Positions 50,463 to 59,751 of a stretch of 64,000 nucleotides of DNA are shown here, in pieces (within the stretch, counting starts at the first letter, position 1; each line of letters opens with the position of its first letter). The DNA lies in the NCBI RefSeq assembly GCF_018595715.1, contig NZ_JAHEOJ010000027.1, positions 1 through 64,000 on the forward strand, written 5' to 3'. Under the pieces are notes generated by a model. That model was given only the letters and a program-made list of their open reading frames with translations, ran no database searches and was not told the DNA's origin. The translations under genes were made by a program, and so were the position numbers. Source of the DNA: Glaciecola sp. XM2. GTDB lineage: Bacteria; Pseudomonadota; Gammaproteobacteria; Enterobacterales; Alteromonadaceae.

Positions 50463-51893
50463 ATGCCTGAATCCCAACCTGTCGTAACCTCTTCTTCAAC
50501 ATCTACTCAAGATGAACCGCAAAAACTATATGTTCTCGATACCAACATATTGCTACACGAACCATTAGCGTTTACTTCGTTTAAAGAGCATAACGTGGTG
50601 GTGCCTATGACGGTGCTCGAAGAGCTTGATTACATCAAAGACAGCAAAAAGGATGTCGCTCGCGATGCTCGAGTGTCAATTCGGGCAATGGAAGATTTAC
50701 TTCGCGATGCGTCACCAGAGCAAATGTTAGAAGGTGTGAGCATGCGCGGCATTGGTTCAGGTGAGGCTGCACCTACCGGTACGCTCTCGATTTTTGCTGA
50801 CTTATCTATGAATGAAACACAGCAAGTGTTTACCAGCAATGAAAACGATAATCGAATCATCAATGCGGCCTTACATTTACAAAAGATCCTCGCGCCTCGT
50901 GAGGTGATATTGGTGACTAAAGATATCAATATGCGCTTGAAAGCCAAAGGCGCAGGTATGGCCCGAGTGCAGGATTATCGTACTGATCAACTTATCAGCG
51001 ATATTAAATACTTAACCAAGGGTTACCACGAGTTTAAAGGTGAGTTTTGGTCCCGTGTAAAATCTGTTGAAAGCGTTACAGAAGGGCGCGACACTCTGCA
51101 TAAGGTAGACAAGAGTATTGTGCCAGAACCATACATTAACGAGTTTCTGATTGATGAGGCGCATAGCTTTGCCGGCTTGATAGAAGCCATCGATGAGACC
51201 ACCGTGGACGTTCTAGATTTGGGGTATGAACGACTTATGTCTAGACGTGCCTGGGGCATAACGCCAAAAAATATTGGTCAGGCGATGGCGTTGCATACTC
51301 TACTAGATCCGCATATTGATCTTGTGCTTCTTACTGGCCCAGCGGGCAGTGGTAAAACGCTATTAGCGCTTGCTGCAGCCTTAGAAATGGTCGTTGAAAA
51401 AAACATGTACGATAAAATTATCGTAACCCGTAGCACGCCAGAAATAGCCGAGTCTATCGGCTTTTTGCCCGGTACCGAAGAAGAAAAAATGGCACCGTGG
51501 TTGGCAGCTATAACTGATTCACTGGAGGTGCTTCACAAGAATGATGAAAACACCAAAGGCTCCCTGAGTTACATTATGGAAAAGGCCAACATTCAGTTTA
51601 AATCGGTCAACTTTATGCGCGGGCGCAGCTTGCAAAACGCCATTGTGATTTTAGATGAGTCACAAAATCTCACGGCGTCACAGCTTAAAACCATCATCAC
51701 GCGCTGCGGCGAGGGTACCAAGCTAATATGTGCGGGGAACCTCTCTCAAATCGATAGCAATTACTTAAATGCATTAACCTCAGGTTTAACGTACATTGTT
51801 GAGCGCTTTAAAAACTTCTCTGGTAGCGCCACTATCAGCCTTGATGGCGTAGTAAGAAGTCGCTTAGCGGAGTTTGCAGAGAAAGAACTTTAA
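50463..51893 (+). CDS. PIN-PhoH ATPase
   Basis: A 476-residue fusion of a PIN-domain RNase (about 22-170) and a PhoH ATPase (about 255-470). The PIN acidic residues are seen in LYVLDTNILLHEP and VTKDINMRLKA. Walker A is GPAGSGKTLLAL and Walker B is AIVILDESQN. The layout matches the PhoH2 family, in which a helicase and a nuclease act together on RNA; the cellular role is not well defined. GGAG lies upstream of the ATG. The next gene starts 11 bases later, so they are probably co-transcribed. Confidence 0.92.
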   Translation: MPESQPVVTSSSTSTQDEPQKLYVLDTNILLHEPLAFTSFKEHNVVVPMTVLEELDYIKDSKKDVARDARVSIRAMEDLLRDASPEQMLEGVSMRGIGSGEAAPTGTLSIFADLSMNETQQVFTSNENDNRIINAALHLQKILAPREVILVTKDINMRLKAKGAGMARVQDYRTDQLISDIKYLTKGYHEFKGEFWSRVKSVESVTEGRDTLHKVDKSIVPEPYINEFLIDEAHSFAGLIEAIDETTVDVLDLGYERLMSRRAWGITPKNIGQAMALHTLLDPHIDLVLLTGPAGSGKTLLALAAALEMVVEKNMYDKIIVTRSTPEIAESIGFLPGTEEEKMAPWLAAITDSLEVLHKNDENTKGSLSYIMEKANIQFKSVNFMRGRSLQNAIVILDESQNLTASQLKTIITRCGEGTKLICAGNLSQIDSNYLNALTSGLTYIVERFKNFSGSATISLDGVVRSRLAEFAEKEL

Positions 51894-51904
51894 CTACAGT
51901 TGAT

Positions 51905-52861
51905 ATGATGCGTTTGATTGCTACAAGAGCCGGCTTGATCATGATAGGGCTCTTGCTTTTTTCATGCTCTGATAGCAATAAACAAACGCAGTTTATGTCG
52001 TCACCATGGTATTTGCTTAGCGAGCAAGACTATAAAAAATTAAAAAGCGAAGAGGCCGCTGCTGAGCAGCAAGGTAATCTCGACCTTGACGCATTACGCA
52101 ATTTGAACGTATCTACCTTACTCTTTTTGGATGATGCGAGCTTTGTTCGCTTTACGCCAAACAGCCAGAGCGTTGTTGTTGATAAAGGCGATCAGATGCC
52201 CGTCAATATTGATACCTTGTGGCACGATGATGCAATCACGCTTTTTGTGGATGCCAATAATAATTTTGACTTGCAAGCTTATGGCGAACGGGTAAATCAA
52301 GCAACAGACTTAGACGTTTGTGTGACAACATGTAGGCTGTTGCCTAGCCCTTTCTTCGGCGCCCCTGAGCCATCACCGTCAGCATTGTTTGAGGCGCTTA
52401 CAATCGAGCATGATAAAGTGGCTCTACAAGCGCGCCAACAAAACCTTAAGCAGCGTTTGGCAATGTACTTAACTCATCAATTTACGAGCGCCGGCACTGT
52501 TCTGATGACATCGCCGGACCTATTGTTGACCCAACAAGACAAAAACTGGAAAAGGCTTTACAGCTCACTTATTGAGCTTCGCGAACGTTATGTAGACTTG
52601 TTTGTTCAAAAAAGCACCGTCTATGAGGCGGATAATGAGCGTCGCTTGTTGGCGTTTCGAACAAAAACAAGCGCTGGAGAAGCCGCCTATATTGTGTATA
52701 ACTTCTCATTTGACATACATGAGGTGCCATTACCCTTTGGTTTCATGACGTCGACGAAAGTGACGCTGTGGCAGAGTGATACCGCGAACGTCACAACATT
52801 TGTTACTGACGCTCCTTTGATGATCAGTCCCTATAGTGCGGTGATTATTATTACCGAATAA
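51905..52861 (+). CDS. Lipoprotein resembling a degenerate GH13 (amylase-family) protein
   Basis: A 318-residue predicted lipoprotein with lipobox LFSC (C21). The C-terminal half resembles the end of a GH13 enzyme: WKRLYSSLIELRERYVDLF (about 215-233) is like the conserved LI-LR helix, and RRLLAFRTKTSAGEAAYIVYNFS (about 246-268) is like the start of the amylase C-terminal beta domain. The first 200 residues are too short for a complete catalytic barrel, and no GH13 catalytic motif is visible. It is therefore likely non-enzymatic. This is a similarity from motif reading only. It follows phoH by 11 bases. Confidence 0.55.
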   Translation: MMRLIATRAGLIMIGLLLFSCSDSNKQTQFMSSPWYLLSEQDYKKLKSEEAAAEQQGNLDLDALRNLNVSTLLFLDDASFVRFTPNSQSVVVDKGDQMPVNIDTLWHDDAITLFVDANNNFDLQAYGERVNQATDLDVCVTTCRLLPSPFFGAPEPSPSALFEALTIEHDKVALQARQQNLKQRLAMYLTHQFTSAGTVLMTSPDLLLTQQDKNWKRLYSSLIELRERYVDLFVQKSTVYEADNERRLLAFRTKTSAGEAAYIVYNFSFDIHEVPLPFGFMTSTKVTLWQSDTANVTTFVTDAPLMISPYSAVIIITE

Positions 52862-52906
52862 AGAAACAAAGACCGAAGTGTTAAAAAAAGAACTTGATCC
52901 TGATAT

Positions 52907-52929
52907 GTTTTGTTATATTATAACGTTCA
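52907..52929. promoter_or_regulatory. Zur-box-like operator
   Basis: The core GTTATATTATAAC (52912-52924) is a perfect palindrome matching the centre of the Zur consensus TGTTATANTATAACA. It lies about 35 bases before the start codon of a histidine-rich receptor gene. A related GTAATAACATAAC stretch (52939-52951) lies between it and the gene. Repression in zinc-replete cells is expected. Confidence 0.75.
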
Positions 52930-52959
52930 CAAATTAACGTAATAACATAACAAGAAACT

Positions 52960-55494
52960 ATGAAACGGACGACTCTCTCAAGCTTACTTTTACTCACACC
53001 CTCACTTTTACTTGCTAATACCATTACGGGCACTGTAGTTGATCAAATGGGCAACACGGTCAGTTCTGGTGAAGTTCAGATTATGGGCACAAACAAACGT
53101 GTTCCTATCGGTAGCGATGGTAGTTTCCAATTTGAAAATGTGCGCTTAGGCACAGTCGAACTGCATGTTGCATCCCCCTCGTTTATTCACTCAAGCACAT
53201 CGGTAGATGTCACAGAAGCGGGTGTAAGTGATCTTGCGATTAAAGTTACCAGCTCAAGCATTGAAGTGTTTGATGTTACCGCAAGTGCATTTCATGCGTC
53301 TAACATTGAGTCAGCTGCGCCGGTAACTGTGCTTGCAGGCGACCGTCTTAATCGTAAGCAAGCCGCAACACTTGGTGACACTTTGCGCGACGAAGTGGGC
53401 GTGCATAGCAGTGCACACGGCGGTGTGGTAAGTACGCCAATTATTCGTGGTTTAGATGGGCCTAGAGTGCTCATCACTCAGAACGGTCTTGATTCATCTG
53501 ACGCGTCAAGAATAGGCCCTGATCACTTGGTCGCAACCGAAACATCGTCTGCACAACAGATTGAAGTGTTACGTGGCCCAGCTACGCTGTTTTATGGCAG
53601 CGGAGCAATCGGCGGCGTGGTCAATATCGTAGACCAACGTGTGCCAGATAATACTAACTCTGAAGGTGAGCTTGCGCTTACTCGTAACAGCGTGAATGCT
53701 GAAGAGGCAGTCTCAGGTTTTGTGAAAGGCGGCGTGGGTGATTTCGCATTCAATTTCCAAGGATTCTACCGTGATGCAGATGATTATCGCATTCCTGGCT
53801 TTGCAGAAAGTGAAGAAGCGCATAGCGATGAGCATGGACACGACGATGAACACGGGCATGACGAAGAACATGAAATGGGCAGTGAGGGCGTTGTAGAAAG
53901 TTCTCAATATCGCAATCAAGGCTTCACGCTCGGTTCGAGTTATGTGTTTGACCAAGGTCATATTGGCTTCTCGGTAGAACATTTGTCGTCGTTATATGGT
54001 ATCCCAGGCCATGCACACGAAGATGAACATGAAGAAGAGCACGAAGAAGAAGGTCACGATCATGATGAAGAAGCTGGTGAAGAGGTTGTTGCTGATCTTA
54101 ACCAAAATCGTTATCAGTTAAGTGGCGCACTTCAGTTTGATACAGACGTAATAAGCGCACTTAATTTTGGTGTGGCGTACACCGACTATGTGCATGTAGA
54201 AATCGAAAACGGTGAGCCTGGCACACGCTTTACCAATAACACCTTTGAAACTCGCATGGAGCTTATTCACCAGCCTTTAAATGGGTGGAGAGGTGGACTC
54301 AGCTTCCATACTAAATTAAGCGATTTTGCTGCAGTGGGTGAAGAAGCGTTTACTCCAGCGTCTGATACTCGTATGTTTGGTTTGGGTTTGATTGAAGAGA
54401 AGCACTTTGGTGATGTGCTAGTACAACTTGGAGCGCGCGTAGAACGAGTTGAGATTGACGTTCCCGCTATTTTCGAACCTGAGCTAGAAGTGCATGAGCA
54501 TGATGAAGCACATGACGACGATATGATGCACGATGACCACGCACACGAAGAGCATGACCATGAACACGGTGGCATGGAGTCGGTATCCCTTGATTTTACT
54601 CCCGTAAGCCTTTCTGCTGGTGCAGTTTGGGACTTTGCTGATGGCTATAATCTTGGCTTATCATACATTTATGCGCAGCGTGCGCCTTCTGCCGCTGAGC
54701 TATTTAGCTTCGGGCCGCATATTGGTACGCAAACGTATGAAATTGGCGCGCTGTATCAACTTGATGGTGAAGAGTTTGAAGTAGGTAACGCAGACTTTGA
54801 TTTAGAAACGTCTAACAACTTCGATATTAGTTTGCGTAAATTTGCAGGCGATGTCGGCTTTGTGGTTAACGTGTTCTACAACCAAATCGATAACTATTAT
54901 TATGGAGCTGAGACGGGTCTATTTGCGGAGTTTGAGCATGCGCATGACGAAGAACATGAGCATGAAGAAGAACATATGGATGAGATGCACGCCGGTGTGG
55001 ATGAGCATGATCATGAAGAGGGTCACTCAGACGAACTTCCGGTTGTCACGTTTATAGCATCTGACGCTACGCTCTACGGCGCAGAATTTCAGGTAAATTG
55101 GCAAGCGACTGATGCACTTAAGTTCCTTACCCAAGGAGATATCATTCGTACTAAGGTCGACACTGCCTCAGGCTCAAACGATCTCCCGCGCACACCGCCT
55201 GCAAGACTGACATTTGGTGCTGAATATGAACTCGCAAACTGGTTCATCGATGCGCAAGTAATGCACGTATTTGACCAAGATGACGTAGGAGACTTTGAAA
55301 CATCTACCGACGGTTACACTATGGTAGACGCGAATATCTCATACTTTACTAGCATTAAAGGATATGACATTGAAGTGTTTGCTCGCGGTCGCAATCTAAC
55401 CGACGAAGAAGCGCGCGTGCATACCTCTTACTTGAAAGACCTAGCACCACTACCAGGGCGTTCAGTAATGCTAGGTGTACGAGCTAATTTCTAG
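52960..55494 (+). CDS. Histidine-rich TonB-dependent receptor, ZnuD-like (zinc uptake)
   Basis: An 844-residue outer-membrane transporter. A signal peptide (1-19) is followed by a carboxypeptidase-regulatory-like domain (about 20-100), a plug (about 110-230; RVLITQNGLDSSDASRIGPDH, LRGPATLFYGSGAIGGVV) and a barrel ending in ANF. Four His/Asp/Glu-rich stretches lie in predicted loops, at about residues 288-304, 351-369, 512-537 and 660-689. Similar loops in ZnuD capture zinc. The Zur-like palindrome upstream supports zinc as the substrate. Copper or another metal remains possible. Confidence 0.85.
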   Translation: MKRTTLSSLLLLTPSLLLANTITGTVVDQMGNTVSSGEVQIMGTNKRVPIGSDGSFQFENVRLGTVELHVASPSFIHSSTSVDVTEAGVSDLAIKVTSSSIEVFDVTASAFHASNIESAAPVTVLAGDRLNRKQAATLGDTLRDEVGVHSSAHGGVVSTPIIRGLDGPRVLITQNGLDSSDASRIGPDHLVATETSSAQQIEVLRGPATLFYGSGAIGGVVNIVDQRVPDNTNSEGELALTRNSVNAEEAVSGFVKGGVGDFAFNFQGFYRDADDYRIPGFAESEEAHSDEHGHDDEHGHDEEHEMGSEGVVESSQYRNQGFTLGSSYVFDQGHIGFSVEHLSSLYGIPGHAHEDEHEEEHEEEGHDHDEEAGEEVVADLNQNRYQLSGALQFDTDVISALNFGVAYTDYVHVEIENGEPGTRFTNNTFETRMELIHQPLNGWRGGLSFHTKLSDFAAVGEEAFTPASDTRMFGLGLIEEKHFGDVLVQLGARVERVEIDVPAIFEPELEVHEHDEAHDDDMMHDDHAHEEHDHEHGGMESVSLDFTPVSLSAGAVWDFADGYNLGLSYIYAQRAPSAAELFSFGPHIGTQTYEIGALYQLDGEEFEVGNADFDLETSNNFDISLRKFAGDVGFVVNVFYNQIDNYYYGAETGLFAEFEHAHDEEHEHEEEHMDEMHAGVDEHDHEEGHSDELPVVTFIASDATLYGAEFQVNWQATDALKFLTQGDIIRTKVDTASGSNDLPRTPPARLTFGAEYELANWFIDAQVMHVFDQDDVGDFETSTDGYTMVDANISYFTSIKGYDIEVFARGRNLTDEEARVHTSYLKDLAPLPGRSVMLGVRANF

Positions 55495-55545
55495 AAAGTA
55501 GAAATAAATCAATAGTTTTGATTGTAGGTCGTGACATATTAAATT

Positions 55546-55603
55546 AATCTATGAATAAGGAGAGCCTTTGTAAGCTAATAATGCTCACAAAGGCTCATAG
55601 ATT
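55546..55603 (+). repeat. Nested inverted repeat in a leader region
   Basis: Two perfect stems stack: AATCTATG (55546-55553) with CATAGATT (55596-55603), and inside it AGCCTTTGT (55563-55571) with ACAAAGGCT (55587-55595). The right arms are contiguous, and the left arms are separated by nine bases containing AAGGAG. It lies 26 bases before the cyclase start codon and 50 bases after the TonB receptor stop. It may be a structured leader or a 3' processing hairpin. No long T-run follows. Confidence 0.6.
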
Positions 55604-55628
55604 TTAAGTGGATTAAAAAACAACCTAC

Positions 55629-56756
55629 ATGTCCTTAGTTCATCTCACCATTGTTGTAATTATCTTATTGACCCTTGTTCTCGGGGTGATGACCTATGTT
55701 ATTGTGCGCTTGCGCCACCGTTTGAAGATGCTCACGCGAAACATGCTGGGTAATCTGCCGCAGCTACACAGTGAATCCTCTGATGAGCAAACAGACGAGC
55801 AAGCAGAAGACCGACGTAAAGTTGAAGACAGACGCTTTGTAGACAAAGCGGATGAAGCTCAACGCCTCATTAAGACATTTCAAAAGTTTGTTCCCAAGCA
55901 GTTTGTTGATCATATTAAAGGGCAAGACGCCAGCACCATCGAGCTAGGTAAAGCCGCCGCAGATGAAGTGGCTATTTTATTTTGTGATATTCGCGGGTTT
56001 ACCGGCCTTTCAGAGCGTATGCAGCCCCATGAGTTAATGAAGTTTTTGAATTCTTATTTCTTGCGAATGAACGATGCAATTCATCAAAATAATGGTTTTA
56101 TTGATAAATTTATTGGTGATGCCATCATGGCCTTGTTCGACCATCCAGGTGGCAACAACTCAAACAAAGCCTTAGATTCCATTCGCGCAGCCATAGACTT
56201 GCACGCTGCCCTTGCGATGTACAATCAGCAGCGAGAGAGTGTGGACTACCCGCCGGTAGAAATTGGTGTGGGCGTGCACTTTGGCCCTGTTATTATTGGC
56301 ACCGTGGGTTGTGATGATCGTATGGATACCACGGTGATTGGCGACAGCGTGAACATTTCATATCGCCTCGAGTCGTTGGCGCCAAAATATGACGCAGATA
56401 TCATTGTAAGTAGTCAACTACTTGATCAATTAACCATTGACTCAAAAACAGAAATTGCATATCGATTTGTAGACTTTGTGCGCGTTAAAGGGCGCAAAGA
56501 GCCTATCGAAGTGTATGAAATACTAAACCACCTTCCCAAAGACATCCAATTGTCTCGTTATAAAACGGGCTCTATGATTCAGCAAGGTGTTGAATATCGT
56601 AAGAATAAAGACTGGAAGAGTGCCATGAAGTGCTTCCATGGTGCGCTTATGATCGACCCGGAAGATAGCCTTGTTATCCATCATATGGAACAGTGTCACC
56701 GAATGAGAATTGCCGACTTGGCAGGTTCTTCGGATGGCGCATTAAATATGATATAG
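55629..56756 (+). CDS. Class III adenylate/guanylate cyclase
   Basis: A 375-residue protein with one N-terminal membrane helix (about 5-27), a charged linker and a C-terminal catalytic domain (about 110-290). The metal-binding aspartates are D120 (ILFCDIRGFTG) and D164 (FIGDAIMALF). TVIGDSVNISYRLES has the transition-state asparagine and arginine. It should be active. A lysine in FIDKFIGD suggests adenine preference, hence cAMP, but guanine cannot be excluded. The tail after 290 is helical, TPR-like. The HDOD gene 145 bases downstream may form a signalling pair with it. Confidence 0.87.
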   Translation: MSLVHLTIVVIILLTLVLGVMTYVIVRLRHRLKMLTRNMLGNLPQLHSESSDEQTDEQAEDRRKVEDRRFVDKADEAQRLIKTFQKFVPKQFVDHIKGQDASTIELGKAAADEVAILFCDIRGFTGLSERMQPHELMKFLNSYFLRMNDAIHQNNGFIDKFIGDAIMALFDHPGGNNSNKALDSIRAAIDLHAALAMYNQQRESVDYPPVEIGVGVHFGPVIIGTVGCDDRMDTTVIGDSVNISYRLESLAPKYDADIIVSSQLLDQLTIDSKTEIAYRFVDFVRVKGRKEPIEVYEILNHLPKDIQLSRYKTGSMIQQGVEYRKNKDWKSAMKCFHGALMIDPEDSLVIHHMEQCHRMRIADLAGSSDGALNMI

Positions 56757-56901
56757 AAATATCCAAATCCGCCGATAACCTCCTTAGTAATTGTCGTGTG
56801 CGGCACTTATTCACCCTCAGTATAAAAACACATACCTTCGTGTAATATTGCGTGTGATATAAGTCTGCTTGATGTTTTAACACACAACCTAAGAATCGCG
56901 A

Positions 56902-58071
56902 ATGGACATAAATATTATACTTATTCCTGTTGTCATCATTTTAGTAGTGGTGCTATTGGTATGGCGTCTGAGAGCCTCAAGCCAAAATAAGGACTATTCG
57001 AATACATTATTAAAAGTGCGTAAAAAACGTCAGGGTAGTATTTATTCGAATATACAACCTACTAATAAAATAGTGGATGCTGTTTCTAAAAAGACTCCTG
57101 AAAGCGTTAAGGCTGAGCCAGCGCCGGCACCGCCTGAAGATTTTATGGAAATTGCGCTTACCTCATATGCAAGCTATCAACAGACCGTAAAAGCACAAAC
57201 TGAATTTCAGAGCTTAAGAAAGCCTCACCCCCTGCTTATGTCCCTTAGTCGGAGCATTACCGATGCCCAAGAGCTGATCAATATTATTAAGGGTGATCCA
57301 GAATTAGTTGCCAAAGTGTTAAACATGGCCAACTCGCCTTTCTTTGGTTTGCGCAAGCCCATTACAGACATAAACCATGCGGTTATTTACCTTGGTATAG
57401 CCCAGGTTAAAAACCTCGCGACTCAATTTGCCATCTCGCAAAGCTTTGAATTTTCAAGCCAGTCTCAACAAGACGCCTACGACAAAATCTGGAAAACCAG
57501 CTTTATTGCAAGCTCACTGGCGCTATTGATTGCCAGAGAAGCGGATTTAGAAAACCCTTCGGCCTTGTCTACGCGTTGTTTGTTAGGCTATCTAGGGGAT
57601 ATCGCGATGCTTTCAAAAGAGCCGCAGGTCGCCAACTTATATTTGCCCACCATGACCTTTTACAAACGTGTGCGCGCTATGCAAGCTATGCTAAATACCA
57701 ATGCTGCAGCAATGGGGGGCGTGTTCGCGCAGCATTTGCAGCTGCCTAGTGAGATACACGTAGGCATTGGTTTAGGCTATCAGTGCATGACAAACGATTG
57801 GGAAGGCATCGATATCACGATTGAAGAAAAGCGCGATATCATATTTTGTTATGCGGTGAGTAGAATGGCAGAGTTTGTTGTGCTGGAAAACGATGCAGAT
57901 TATCTTAAAGCACCTAGTCTCGACTATGAGCGTGTGCATCGCCCAGAGTTATTTCAACTATCACAACAATTAAAAGACACCGGCATTGCGGGTATTGAAA
58001 AAGTCATTGCAAGTGCGCAGTTTAAAGCAAAATCTGCCGACATGATCGCAAATTTACAGTACGCATTTTAG
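56902..58071 (+). CDS. Membrane-anchored HDOD-domain protein
   Basis: A 389-residue protein with an N-terminal membrane segment (about 4-24), a basic/Pro-rich linker and an HDOD domain (about 95-330). The HDOD core is seen in VAKVLNMANSPFFGLRKPITDINHAVIYLG and the following NLATQFAISQSF. HDOD proteins often scaffold regulators of motility, biofilm or division, and catalytic activity is not expected. It is followed by a strong terminator shared with gor. Confidence 0.85.
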   Translation: MDINIILIPVVIILVVVLLVWRLRASSQNKDYSNTLLKVRKKRQGSIYSNIQPTNKIVDAVSKKTPESVKAEPAPAPPEDFMEIALTSYASYQQTVKAQTEFQSLRKPHPLLMSLSRSITDAQELINIIKGDPELVAKVLNMANSPFFGLRKPITDINHAVIYLGIAQVKNLATQFAISQSFEFSSQSQQDAYDKIWKTSFIASSLALLIAREADLENPSALSTRCLLGYLGDIAMLSKEPQVANLYLPTMTFYKRVRAMQAMLNTNAAAMGGVFAQHLQLPSEIHVGIGLGYQCMTNDWEGIDITIEEKRDIIFCYAVSRMAEFVVLENDADYLKAPSLDYERVHRPELFQLSQQLKDTGIAGIEKVIASAQFKAKSADMIANLQYAF

Positions 58072-58101
58072 TAGCAGTTTTAAGGCTAAACGTCATATTT
58101 T

Positions 58102-58128
58102 AAAGCCCCGCCGAAACGCGGGGCTTTT
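58102..58128. terminator. Bidirectional rho-independent terminator
   Basis: AAAGCCCCGC (58102-58111) pairs with GCGGGGCTTT (58118-58127) around a CGAAAC loop and is followed by TTTT. It lies between the convergent HDOD and gor genes, and its A-run on the left would give U-tract termination on the minus strand too. Confidence 0.9.
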
Positions 58129-58145
58129 GCATGTTAGGGGCTGCC

Positions 58146-59504
58146 CTACATAGTGACAAATTCCTCACCAGATGTTGGGTGTATTGCAACGCAGCTATCA
58201 AAGTCAGCTTTTGTTGCGCCCATTTTCATGGCAACTCCAAAGCCCTGTAAGATTTCATCCATACCAAAACCAATGCCGTGTAATCCTACTACGGTTTCTT
58301 CAGGCCCCGCGCACACTAGCTTCATTTTCGTCGCTTGGCGATGTTGCGTAACTGCGGTGTACATCGCGGCAAAGCTTGAGTTGTAGACTTTTATGTTATC
58401 TTGTCCATATGCTTCAACAGCCTCTTTTTCACTAAGACCCATAGTGCCGATGGCTGGGTGACTGAATACCACCGTAGGAATATTGGTGTAGTCCATTTTG
58501 GCATTATGCATACCGTTAAAGAGGCGTTCTGAGAGCAGTCTGCCGGCTTTTACGGCCACCGGGGTGAGTTCTACTTTTCCAATGTTATCGCCCACCGCAT
58601 ATATGTGCTTTGCTTTCGTATTTTGAAACTCGTCCACTTTGATATATCCGCGCTCATCTACCTCAACATCAGTATTTTCTAGCGCAATTTTATCGTTTGC
58701 TGGTTGACGTCCAATAGCCCAAATGAGCACGTCAGCTTCTAGTTTGCGCTCGCCATTGAGTTGAATATCTAAACTACCATCCGCTAATTTAGTGATGCTT
58801 TCTACTTCGGTAAATGGATGCAGCTTAGGTCCATCCTCTTCCATCATTTCAACGAGTGTATCGCTAAGCATATCGTCAAACGCGCGCAGTGGTTTTTCGC
58901 GTCTAACGAGCAAGTGCGTTTCGGTGCCTAACGAATGCAATACGCCAGCAAGTTCAACAGCAATGTAGCCGGCACCAACCACGACAACTCGTTTAGGTTG
59001 TTCATTAAGTGCAAAGAAGCCATCTGAATCGATACCTAACTCTGCGCCAGGTACGGGCGGCTTAATGGGGCGGCCGCCAACGGCAATGGTGATATGGTCG
59101 GCGGTATAGGTTACGCCATCTACATCAAGCGTGTTGTTGTCGATAAATTTAGCAAACCCGTTGATGAGGGTGACATTGTTGTTGCCCAATACGCGATCAT
59201 AAGATTGGTGGATGCGGTCAATGTAGGCATCACGACTTTTCACCAAAGTCTTCCAATCGAATTGCTTTACGTTGACATCAAAACCATAGTCGGGCGCATA
59301 CTTGTGAATCGCTTCGGCAACTTGTGCGCCAAACCACATTGCTTTTTTAGGTACGCAACCAACATTGACGCAGGTTCCACCGATAGCCTTCGCCTCAATA
59401 ATTGCGACTTTTTTACCGTAGCGTGAGGCTCTATTTGCCGATGCAATACCGCCGCTGCCGCCGCCAATACATATGTAGTCAAAGTGGTTGTTTGAAGTTG
59501 TCAT
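58146..59504 (-). CDS. gor: Glutathione reductase
   Basis: An FAD/NADPH flavoenzyme that reduces oxidised glutathione. The FAD site is [16 protein letters not shown], the redox pair C45-C50 is in [13 protein letters not shown], and the NADPH site is [16 protein letters not shown] with RRE. The catalytic histidine-glutamate pair is in [12 protein letters not shown] at the C-terminus. The 452-residue length is normal. It is transcribed alone, convergent with the HDOD gene. Confidence 0.95.
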   Translation of the reverse strand: MTTSNNHFDYICIGGGSGGIASANRASRYGKKVAIIEAKAIGGTCVNVGCVPKKAMWFGAQVAEAIHKYAPDYGFDVNVKQFDWKTLVKSRDAYIDRIHQSYDRVLGNNNVTLINGFAKFIDNNTLDVDGVTYTADHITIAVGGRPIKPPVPGAELGIDSDGFFALNEQPKRVVVVGAGYIAVELAGVLHSLGTETHLLVRREKPLRAFDDMLSDTLVEMMEEDGPKLHPFTEVESITKLADGSLDIQLNGERKLEADVLIWAIGRQPANDKIALENTDVEVDERGYIKVDEFQNTKAKHIYAVGDNIGKVELTPVAVKAGRLLSERLFNGMHNAKMDYTNIPTVVFSHPAIGTMGLSEKEAVEAYGQDNIKVYNSSFAAMYTAVTQHRQATKMKLVCAGPEETVVGLHGIGFGMDEILQGFGVAMKMGATKADFDSCVAIHPTSGEEFVTM

Positions 59505-59751
59505 GAGTTTCCGTTTTATGTAGTTAATCTAAATTTCTTTGGGCTATGCCAATAAGACCGAGAGTTTGGGGTAATATTTCATAATATTGCACGTTGTGGG
59601 TAAAAGCACACATACGCATTCGGGTAAAATAGTTATTTTAGCCTTGTGTTTTATTAATCTTCACCCCACCTATTACCGTAACAATATTCTACAACGATTT
59701 CGCCTGTTAGTGCGCTTTGTTATTTCACGCTTCATGCAATAAGGTTTCTTT

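Noticed and set aside
55551-55607. 18-codon leader peptide before the cyclase gene
   Set aside because: It runs through a hairpin and lacks a placed ribosome-binding site; chance is as likely, so it is mentioned only in the findings.
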